Shown here piece after piece: positions 14,843 through 20,878 of a stretch of 64,000 bases of DNA. A model generated the notes under the pieces. The model saw only the letters and a program-made list of their open reading frames with translations, did no database searches and was not told the DNA's origin. The position numbers and the translations under genes are program-made. The stretch's first letter is position 1; the number at the start of each line of letters is the position of its first letter. Where the stretch lies: positions 1 through 64,000 of the forward strand of contig NZ_JAKNCT010000012.1 of NCBI RefSeq assembly GCF_022134585.1. The letters are read 5' to 3'. The DNA is from Mesosutterella porci. GTDB taxonomy: Bacteria; Pseudomonadota; Gammaproteobacteria; Burkholderiales; Burkholderiaceae_F.

Positions 14843-16061
14843 TTTGCTTGGCTCCCGTGGTCGCGTCCGGGTTCTTTCCCAGCTGATCAACCGGGACGTA
14901 ATTGCTCATGGTCGTGAGCACGTCGCAACCTTTTTCTGGCGGCAGATTCTCCTGCCCGCGGGCCTCGTTTCTCGTCATCAGACCGCCCTCGACCATCGTC
15001 GTGTAGTATTTGGCCCGGGATTCGGACGACCCGCGCAGGAAGGCGTCCGTCTTGAATTCGATCTCTGTTTCCTCGTCGCCCGTTGGTATCAGGCGCTTAG
15101 AAAAAGCCTGTTCAAGCTGAGTCAGGAGCGGATTGATCGTGAATTTGTGGAATCCGTCCACCAGCTGTTCGATCCCGGAGCCCCAGGTGCTCTGTACGGA
15201 CGACCCGACAATCACCGCCGGAACGCCAAACCACCGGCAGATTTCCTCAACGGAGAACCGCCTGGTCTCAAGCAGCTGTGCGTCCGCAGGATTCAGGCTC
15301 AGCTGTGCGTACTTAAGGCCGCGATCCGCGATCAGAAGTCCGCCCGTGGGATTCGACATCTGCTCCCCGAAGCGCTGAATCAGCATCGCCATCTGCTCCG
15401 GGTTCAGCTTCGAGTCCGTCTGCAGCACACCGGTCGGCTTCGATCCTTTCCCGAAGAGATTGTTGGCGTTTTCCTGGGCATGAATGCTCTCATTCATCGA
15501 GGCCCGCATGAATTCAAGCTTCGCAAGCCCGATATAGCCGTTTCCAAGGCCTTTCCAGTGAATCACGCTCTCCGGGGCGAGAATGGTCCGAACACCGTCC
15601 TGCGTGTAAACGTAGACCATGCCGCCGGCCACGACGGATGTTTCCATCTGATCCGCGGCGAGCGGGATAAGGGCCACAGGCTCGTCTCCCGCGCCCCAGA
15701 CGATCTGGGCGTAGGCGTTGCCTCGCAGAAGCCGGTTCATACACATCGTGCTGATGAAGTCGGCTGGCGTCATCCATTTGTTGGGCCGGTCGTGCAACAG
15801 AAACCAGAGCGGAGAAGCCCTGAACGGCTCCCGGCCGCCGGAGGGGAGCCTGCGGTACACGCAGACCGGAAGCGAGCTGATCGTGCTCGAAAGCAGTTCA
15901 ACGCAGGCGTAGACGGTCGATATCTGCAGCGCGGCATCGGCCGGAACGGGCTTCGTGTTGTCGATTATCGGCGCCGTAGGCAGGGGAATCTGCTGGCCTG
16001 AAGCCGTCCCAAGGGGCCCGCCCCACGAGGCAACCCAGTTGATCAATCGCTGTAGAAACAT
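14823..16061 (-). CDS. Portal protein, HK97 family
   Basis: A 412-residue portal. The sequence ALQISTVYACVELLSSTISS, LPVCVYRRLPSGGREPF, HDRPNKWMTPADFIS, LRGNAYAQIVWGAGDEPVAL and CRWFGVPAVIVGSSVQSTWG, STWGSGIEQLVDGFHKFTI with LEQAFSKRLIPTGDE follows the HK97 portal family. It forms the dodecameric ring at the capsid vertex through which DNA enters. It sits between the terminase and the protease, as usual. Confidence 0.96.
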   Translation of the reverse strand: MFLQRLINWVASWGGPLGTASGQQIPLPTAPIIDNTKPVPADAALQISTVYACVELLSSTISSLPVCVYRRLPSGGREPFRASPLWFLLHDRPNKWMTPADFISTMCMNRLLRGNAYAQIVWGAGDEPVALIPLAADQMETSVVAGGMVYVYTQDGVRTILAPESVIHWKGLGNGYIGLAKLEFMRASMNESIHAQENANNLFGKGSKPTGVLQTDSKLNPEQMAMLIQRFGEQMSNPTGGLLIADRGLKYAQLSLNPADAQLLETRRFSVEEICRWFGVPAVIVGSSVQSTWGSGIEQLVDGFHKFTINPLLTQLEQAFSKRLIPTGDEETEIEFKTDAFLRGSSESRAKYYTTMVEGGLMTRNEARGQENLPPEKGCDVLTTMSNYVPVDQLGKNPDATTGAKQNGIQRL

Positions 16062-16069
16062 AAATGTGA

Positions 16070-17776
16070 TTACCAGCTTAAAAATGTGCCCGAGGGAGAA
16101 CCTTCAAAATCCGCATACTCGTCGGCGTCAGACTCCGCGCCGAACAGCGCGAGGATCAAAGCCACCGGCCCGTCGATCTTCTGCTCGTAGCGCTCCTTTC
16201 GCGGGAAAATATTGTCCTTTGCGTCTACCCTCGCCACCACGTTGCTCATCATCCAGTCCATGACCGGATTCGCCTCATGCGCGAGCCTGTGGTCGAGCAC
16301 AAGGGCCTCGAGTGACTTCATCGGGCTCGACACGTTCGCGACAACGACGGAGCACTCCACCAGGGGAGCCCCGGAATCATCCAGGTTGTTGATCAGCTGC
16401 GTGGCGTGCCACGGGTCGTAGACGATGCCGAGAACGTTGTACCGGGATAGATCATCCCGGATGTCCTCTTCGACCACGTTGTAGTCGGTCATGGCCCCTT
16501 CGGTCACATGGATCAAGCCTTGATCGGCCCAACCCTGATACTGCGAGTTGACCGAGTTCTGAACCGCGTTCCGCGGCAGATAAAAGTCCGAAAAAACCGT
16601 GTAGCGAGGCTTGCCGTCCTCGCTCTCACGGGGAAAAAGCAGCACTTTCGCCGTCATGTCCGACTTCGACCCGAGGTCTAGCCCTATGTAGCAGTCTTCA
16701 CCCTCGAAATCCTCGCGGCGCAGGGAGGAATCTCCTCCCCGAAGCCACTCGGGCATGTTCATCCAGGCGGATGCGGCGCTGCACCAGACATCAAGGTGCT
16801 TCGTCTGAAAATTCCCGGCCGCTGATGGCAGCGCAATCGCCTTCTTCTGCAGAGAAGTGACCATCTCCGGCATGACCGACACACCCCAGTTGGGATTGGC
16901 CTTCTCAAGCGCTTCGACGCTCTTCCAGTCGTCTCCGGCGTCCAGCCCGTAGATGATTCCGAACTGCGTTTCGTCGGACACCGTGCCCTCAAGCACCTCC
17001 AGAACCATCGTCCGGACCTCGTAGCAGATGCCGGAAGTGTCGAAACCGGCGGTCGTAATGACCCACATCAGGCTGTTTTTGCGCTTGCCAAGACTTGTCT
17101 CGACAACGTCATAAACTGCCCTTGTCTTGTGGGCGTGGAGCTCGTCGATGATGGCCAAATGGGTATTCAAGCCGTCCAGCGTGCTCCCTTCGGCCGATTT
17201 GGCCTGAAAAGTGCTGTTCGTCGACTCGACATAAAGCGAATGCGCCAGTATCTCGAGGCCAAAATGCTTACAAAGAGATGGCGTCTGCTGAGCCATTCGC
17301 TTCGCATCGCCGAAAACGATGCCGGCCTGGTCCCGAGTTGTGGCGAACGAATACACTTCGGCGCCGGGCTCGTGGTCTGCCAGAAGGCAGTAGAGCGCAA
17401 CGCCGGAGGAGAGACAGCTCTTTCCGTTGCCCCTGGGCACTTCGATGTAGACGCGGCGGAACCGTCTCCCGCCGTCCGACCGGCGCCTCCAGCCGAAAAC
17501 AGTGGTCAAAATCCAAACCTGCCACGGCTCGAGCCTGATTTTTTGCCCGGCGAGCTGTCCCTTCGTGTGCGGGAGCAATTCGACGAACCGGCAGACTAAA
17601 GAAGCTTCATTTTCATCGAAGTAGTAGGCCGATTTCGCCCCGGAATATCGCTCCAGATCGCTTTTTTGCCGGCGAACAGCCAGCTTTACGAACTCGCAGG
17701 CCGGGATTTCGCCGTTCAGCACACGCTCGCCGTAATCCCGGGCAATCGCGCAGTAATTACGAGGTGAAGTCCGCAA
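16070..17776 (-). CDS. Terminase large subunit, P27/HK97 type
   Basis: A 568-residue packaging ATPase-nuclease. Motifs: Walker A-like EVPRGNGKSCLSSGVALYC, Walker B AIIDELHAHKTR (DE), a coupling TTAG (VITTAGFDTSG), and a RNase H-like nuclease region with CYIGLDLGSKSDMTA and ...GIVYDPWHATQLINNLDDSG. The frame is open for some distance upstream, but no ATG occurs there; TTG at 17776 lies 8 nt behind AAGGA and gives the usual family N-terminus (RTSPRNYCAIARDYGERVLNG... begins after it). It overlaps the small subunit by 20 nt. Confidence 0.95.
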   Translation of the reverse strand: MRTSPRNYCAIARDYGERVLNGEIPACEFVKLAVRRQKSDLERYSGAKSAYYFDENEASLVCRFVELLPHTKGQLAGQKIRLEPWQVWILTTVFGWRRRSDGGRRFRRVYIEVPRGNGKSCLSSGVALYCLLADHEPGAEVYSFATTRDQAGIVFGDAKRMAQQTPSLCKHFGLEILAHSLYVESTNSTFQAKSAEGSTLDGLNTHLAIIDELHAHKTRAVYDVVETSLGKRKNSLMWVITTAGFDTSGICYEVRTMVLEVLEGTVSDETQFGIIYGLDAGDDWKSVEALEKANPNWGVSVMPEMVTSLQKKAIALPSAAGNFQTKHLDVWCSAASAWMNMPEWLRGGDSSLRREDFEGEDCYIGLDLGSKSDMTAKVLLFPRESEDGKPRYTVFSDFYLPRNAVQNSVNSQYQGWADQGLIHVTEGAMTDYNVVEEDIRDDLSRYNVLGIVYDPWHATQLINNLDDSGAPLVECSVVVANVSSPMKSLEALVLDHRLAHEANPVMDWMMSNVVARVDAKDNIFPRKERYEQKIDGPVALILALFGAESDADEYADFEGSPSGTFLSW

Positions 17777-18215
17777 AATCTCCGTCCTTTTCCGGCGCTG
17801 CGTCCGCGGGCGCGTGCGCGCGGGCGACCGGCGTGAAGCCCAGCTCCTTTTCAAGCTTGATCAATGCCGCCAAAAGGGCCTGCATGGCCGTGAATTCCGG
17901 GCTCAGCTTCCTGCTTCCCGACTTTTCGTCCACGTCGTAGAGCGCCCCATGCTCGACCGCCTTGGCCATCTTCCGCCACAAGGCGTATGTGCGGCACCAT
18001 TGCTCGAGCGCAGGGCCGTCAACAACCGACAGGCGGCCTTCCGGCGCGTTTTTGACCGCAAGCGCCCACGCTTCCTTCGCGTCTCCCGGCACGCCGACCG
18101 GCGGCTCTTCGCTCAGCCTGTCCTTCGCCACCGGGATCGTCCTGCCGTTCATGCGGCATTTCTGCAGCGTGCCCCTGGCGGCCTTCTCAGCATCCGATTT
18201 TCGTGGTCTGGGCAT
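17757..18215 (-). CDS. Terminase small subunit, P27 family
   Basis: A 152-residue protein starting MPRPRKSDAEKAARGTLQKC. The R-x-P-K-x-x-x-x-x-x-x-G-T start, LSEEPPVGVPGDAKEAWALA, LSVVDGPALEQWCRTYALWR and the ending region with SPEFTAMQALLAALIKLEKE, LGFTPVARA match the P27 terminase small subunit family (the D-x-x-x-L-x-x-Y-C... and ...L-G-L-T-P-x-x-R motifs). It selects the packaging site; cos or pac is probably near but I cannot point to it. It overlaps the large subunit by 20 nt. Confidence 0.93.
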   Translation of the reverse strand: MPRPRKSDAEKAARGTLQKCRMNGRTIPVAKDRLSEEPPVGVPGDAKEAWALAVKNAPEGRLSVVDGPALEQWCRTYALWRKMAKAVEHGALYDVDEKSGSRKLSPEFTAMQALLAALIKLEKELGFTPVARAHAPADAAPEKDGDFADFTS

Positions 18216-18368
18216 GGTTCAAGGCGTGAAAAGCACGTGCAAAAAATTAGCTAAGGGCGCGGTCTAGAGGCCTTCTGCCGCCACTTTTCGACCCCGGGGG
18301 GTGGGTTGGCGCGAAAGCCATCGTGGTAGTGTTGGATTGTCCAGATCCATCCCGCCACGAGGCCTCGC

Positions 18369-18806
18369 ATGGAAACAATCTTTTCCTTTCTAAAGGCGGT
18401 CGCGCTGGCCGCCGTACAGCTTGTGAGGCTTGCCATGTCGCTGAGAGCCTGCGGTGTTCAGTTCCATCCTCTCGTATCGAGGAACAAAGACGGAACCTAT
18501 CTGGTAGAAGCGTGGCTCACGCCCGGGAGGGACGAGGTCCGCTTCGACACCTTCGTGGCCAAAGGCTGCGACATCTGGCCGTCCATAAGCCAAAGCGCTC
18601 CCGTGTTCAGGGACAAGGCTCCAATCAGCGAGATCGTCGCTCCGGCCTACGATGGAACAGGCGACTCCTGCTTCACCGTAAGAATCAAGCCCAGGCGCAA
18701 AATGGAAAAGGTCCAGCTCGTCATCAAGGGCGGCTGGCTCAATCAGCTGAACGCTTCACGGTATTTGGACAACCCGAACTCTAAGATCCACGCCTCCGTC
18801 CTGTAG
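18369..18806 (+). CDS. Unknown protein encoded against the late operon (145 aa)
   Basis: A 145-residue frame on the plus strand, opposite to all late genes around it. A GAGG lies 6 nt before the ATG. The N-terminus is hydrophobic (METIFSFLKAVALAAVQLVR), consistent with a signal anchor. The rest looks like a folded beta-rich domain: VQFHPLVSRNKDGTYLVEAW, VRFDTFVAKGCDIWPSIS, and later SCFTVRIKPRRKMEKVQLVI, ending NPNSKIHASVL. Codon use resembles neighbouring coding genes. No family recognised. It lies between the terminase small subunit and a zinc-ribbon gene, so it is either a moron with its own promoter or a reading from an antisense transcript. Confidence 0.6.
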   Translation: METIFSFLKAVALAAVQLVRLAMSLRACGVQFHPLVSRNKDGTYLVEAWLTPGRDEVRFDTFVAKGCDIWPSISQSAPVFRDKAPISEIVAPAYDGTGDSCFTVRIKPRRKMEKVQLVIKGGWLNQLNASRYLDNPNSKIHASVL

Positions 18807-18816
18807 CGGCGTTCTC

Positions 18817-19116
18817 TTAGTGATTGAAAATGGCGCTGTAGATGCTGGATGCAAGTCCGGCCTTTTCATCTTCGTCATCCGATTGCTCGGGTTCTTCAGA
18901 GAGCTTCTCCCGAACAAACTCGCCATCGAGGTAAAGCAGAGCGCCGCAATGGATGCACCGAAGCGCTATCCGGTTCGCCGTCGCGAGGGAAGAGCTGTCG
19001 TACTCCCAGGCGAATTCGCCGCAAACCGGGCAGGTTATGTGTCCCTTTTCGGCAAAAGACTGCATGTAGTCCCGGAATTTTCGTTCAAGGTCGTCCCGAT
19101 CCGCGCCTGCTGCCAT
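18817..19116 (-). CDS. Zinc-ribbon protein (99 aa)
   Basis: A 99-residue protein MAAGADRDDLERKFRDYMQS with two Cys pairs (ITCPVCGEFAWEYDSS and IALRCIHCGALLYLDGE) that should bind zinc. An acidic C-terminal stretch (SEEPEQSDDEDEKAG) follows. The start at 19116 has GGAGG 8 nt upstream; a longer frame reaches 19239 but would overlap the HNH gene heavily. It overlaps the HNH stop by about 30 nt and lies near the packaging genes; the function is unknown, possibly DNA-binding linked to packaging or late control. Confidence 0.7.
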   Translation of the reverse strand: MAAGADRDDLERKFRDYMQSFAEKGHITCPVCGEFAWEYDSSSLATANRIALRCIHCGALLYLDGEFVREKLSEEPEQSDDEDEKAGLASSIYSAIFNH

Positions 19117-19504
19117 TACCAAACCCTCCATCCTCTCTGGCCGTTTTCTTGCTGTGGCATTCGTGGCACAAGGCCTGAAGATTGTCCCAGTCCCAGAAAA
19201 GCTCCGGATCACCTTTGTGCGGCCGGATATGGTCAACATCAGTGGCCGGCGTGATCCGTCCGCGCTTCCTGCACTCCTCGCACAGCGGATGCTCGCGCAG
19301 GAAAGCCGCTCTCCTCTTCTGCCACGAGTAGCCGTAGCCCCGCTCGGTGGAAGAGCCTGTCCTCTCTGTTCTCCGCCTGTCCCTCGCGGCCTTCAGCCGG
19401 GCGTCGCGCTTCTCGCCCTTCTCCTCATGTCTCCGGCAATACCGGACCCCCAGAGGAACCGGTGTATGGCACCCGGGGTAAGCGCAGATATGAAGGAGAG
19501 GCAT
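19085..19504 (-). CDS. HNH endonuclease, terminase-associated
   Basis: A 139-residue nuclease. The N-terminus has CAYPGCHTPVPLGVRYCRRH (zinc-binding pairs), then a basic linker with RTERTGSSTERGYGYSWQKR, and the HNH core: CEECRKRGRITPATDVDHIR, PHKGDPELFWDWDNLQALCH, ECHSKKTAREDGG. The D-H of VDHIRPH and N of WDNLQALC are the metal/catalytic residues. HNH proteins beside the terminase support cos cleavage and packaging in HK97-type phages (known for the family). It starts directly after the stop of the membrane protein at 19505 (TAGATG). Confidence 0.92.
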   Translation of the reverse strand: MPLLHICAYPGCHTPVPLGVRYCRRHEEKGEKRDARLKAARDRRRTERTGSSTERGYGYSWQKRRAAFLREHPLCEECRKRGRITPATDVDHIRPHKGDPELFWDWDNLQALCHECHSKKTAREDGGFGNGSRRGSGRP

Positions 19505-19708
19505 CTAGGCCTTTCCTCGCCAAACATCCCCGATCCTCCGAACGGCATCGGCCAGATCAGTGCAGGCGAAATCAATCAGGTAGTAAAGTCCGAAGACTGC
19601 GCAAAAGGCATACCCAATGAACGACATAGCTCTGGCCGGGGCGAAAACAATGGCAATGAGCATGCCAAGACCGGCCAGAGCCGCAACGATCTGTCGAAGT
19701 TTCTGCAC
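19505..19708 (-). CDS. Small membrane protein (67 aa), unknown
   Basis: A frame with two probable membrane segments: AALAGLGMLIAIVFAPARAM and FIGYAFCAVFGLYYLIDFAC, then a charged C-terminus (TDLADAVRRIGDVWRGKA). The start is uncertain: GTG at 19708 fits the position just after the terminator hairpin (19732-19750) and gives MQKLRQIVAALAGLGML, with GAG 4 nt upstream. Longer frames would run through the terminator. It ends right at the HNH ATG, suggesting coupling. A two-helix protein of this size could be a holin, but no lysis gene lies beside it. Confidence 0.45.
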   Translation of the reverse strand: MQKLRQIVAALAGLGMLIAIVFAPARAMSFIGYAFCAVFGLYYLIDFACTDLADAVRRIGDVWRGKA

Positions 19709-19731
19709 GATCTCGATGACAAATAGAAAGC

Positions 19732-19750
19732 GCCGGGAGCGAGTCCCGGC
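19732..19750 (-). terminator. Hairpin terminator upstream of the HNH/terminase block
   Basis: A perfect 7-bp stem GCCGGGA-GCGAG-TCCCGGC, followed on the minus strand by GCTTTCTATTT. It could end the transcript coming from the Q-like gene and the region at 19764-20133, so a late antiterminator would be needed to read on into packaging genes. Confidence 0.6.
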
Positions 19751-19763
19751 CAAAGCACCGCAC

Positions 19764-20133
19764 TTAGGAGAGTCGGCTGCAATAGGGGTGCCGGAGCTTC
19801 GCTGCAAGCAACAACCAATGAACGTTAAATGTAGGAATGCGAAGCCCCGGCGCGATCTGGCGCCGGATGAGTCCCGTCGGGGATTCGGCCACGCCGATAG
19901 TATTTCCGAGCTCACCCGGCATAAAAGAATGGGCGCTGAGGAAGTACCAGTTCTTCAGCGCCCTTGTGGCAAATTCCGGTGGAAGCCAGTCCTTGCCTGT
20001 CATTAAACTGTTGAGCCCGGAATGCCGTTTCATTGGAATCCCGGGCTTGTGACCATTCGATGATCTGCCAGCCTGTTCGGTTGCTTCCTTCATTCTCAGA
20101 GGGCGCAAAGCCCCCATAGATGTTGAAAGGCAC
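19764..20133 (-). pseudogene. Possible frameshifted gene, unknown product, rich in inverted repeats
   Basis: Two overlapping minus-strand frames read like coding sequence but neither is complete. The upstream one (GTG at 20133) gives MPFNIYGGFAPSENEGSNRT and GWQIIEWSQARDSNETAFRA; the downstream one, in the +1 frame, gives LMTGKDWLPPEFATRALKNW, YFLSAHSFMPGELGNTIGVA and a final ...LRHPYCSRLS, stopping at 19764. Joined near 20020 they would make one protein of about 120 residues. The same stretch holds inverted repeats: 9 bp GGGCGCTGA/TCAGCGCCC (19931-19963), 7 bp CCGGCGC/GCGCCGG (19847-19866), 7 bp AGCCCGG/CCGGGCT (20014-20047). A broken gene, or a structured RNA in which the frames are accidental, are both possible; no family recognised. 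Confidence 0.35.
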
Positions 20134-20136
20134 GAA

Positions 20137-20526
20137 CTAATCGGCATGCGAATTGTCACTGCATATAGTATCACGGAGGATTAAAAAATACAAGCGGTTG
20201 TAGGCGCGGGCAATGCACTGGTCATAAAATCTCCGACGGATTCCGGCCCTGCGGCACAGATCAACCCGGGAGATCGATCCCTGGACGTAGATGTCGATGA
20301 GCAGCGTCCTCTCGGGGCAGTTCCCGAGGGAGGCTATGGCCCGGTCGAGCTCCACGGCATCGGACTCGTCCGGCGTGAGGCGAGAGTCCCCGGAGCAGTC
20401 CGGCTTATAGCCCATCCTGACCAGCACTCCGAGGAGGGCGCTCGCTCTGGGTCCCCGACCGCTCCTTGACCACCGGCCCCAGTTCACAAGCCGGGCCTTG
20501 AGCTGATTGAGTTCACTCTCCGTCAT
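20137..20526 (-). CDS. Phage antitermination Q-like late regulator
   Basis: A 129-residue protein starting MTESELNQLKARLVNWGRWS. The LxNWGRWSR start, the helical middle (DESDAVELDRAIASLGNCPE) and a C-terminal sigma-region-4-like helix-turn-helix (GSISRVDLCRRAGIRRRFYD, QCIARAYNRLYFL) are typical of the lambda Q-type/late-regulator proteins found between replication and packaging modules. Position fits: it lies between the replication initiator and the HNH/terminase genes, upstream of hairpins it could read through. Family assigned from pattern, not from search. Confidence 0.72.
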   Translation of the reverse strand: MTESELNQLKARLVNWGRWSRSGRGPRASALLGVLVRMGYKPDCSGDSRLTPDESDAVELDRAIASLGNCPERTLLIDIYVQGSISRVDLCRRAGIRRRFYDQCIARAYNRLYFLILRDTICSDNSHAD

Positions 20527-20548
20527 TCTTCACTCCGTTTGGTCCGGG

Positions 20549-20860
20549 TGGTGGCGGATAACAAATTTTCATCCGCCACCAGTTGGTGTTCCTGTATTCC
20601 GTTGATTTTAAACCGTGTTTTCATCGTTGTTTCCGGGTTGGTGGCGGTGGTGGCGGATAAAATGTCTATTGTTATTTCCTAGAGTTTTTTGGTTGGGTTT
20701 TCCCTAATGCTTTTTATTACTTATTTTCTTCTATAAAAGGGTTAGCCACATTTATCCGCCACCACCGCCACCACATCAATAAAAGCCAATAACCACGGGG
20801 TTCTTCGTGGTGGCGGATCAGTGAAATCATCCGCCACCACATCCGCCACCACCGCCACCA
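20549..20860. repeat. Iteron array with AT-rich core: candidate phage replication origin
   Basis: Ten copies of the 9-mer CCGCCACCA (or its complement) are packed in 312 bp after the primase-helicase gene. Seven are extended to ATCCGCCACCA: 20571-20581, 20754-20764, 20829-20839 and 20841-20851 on plus; 20549-20559, 20648-20658 and 20808-20818 on minus. Three shorter copies directly abut longer ones (20639-20647, 20765-20773, 20852-20860). A perfect 23-bp inverted pair (20639-20661 and 20751-20773) brackets an 89-bp AT-rich segment (20662-20750) with runs of T. Two smaller inverted pairs have loops of 10-11 nt. Iterons, an AT-rich unwinding region and an initiator-like gene next door are what a phage origin looks like. 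No gene is seen in 20527-20878. Confidence 0.7.
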
Positions 20861-20878
20861 ATGTCACCAAATTCGCCC

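Noticed and set aside
18251-18370. 39-codon minus-strand frame (MRGLVAGWIWTIQHYHDGF...) between terminase small subunit and the plus-strand gene
   Set aside because: Short, weak ribosome site, opposite to a more convincing gene; it could be real, but I cannot support it.
19085-20133. IscB/omega-RNA-like system (HNH nuclease near a structured region)
   Set aside because: The HNH protein is a 139-residue terminase-associated type with no RuvC or bridge helix, so the nearby stems do not indicate a guided nuclease.
20549-20860. CRISPR array
   Set aside because: Repeats are only 9-23 bp, in both orientations, with irregular spacing and no cas genes; an iteron origin fits better.
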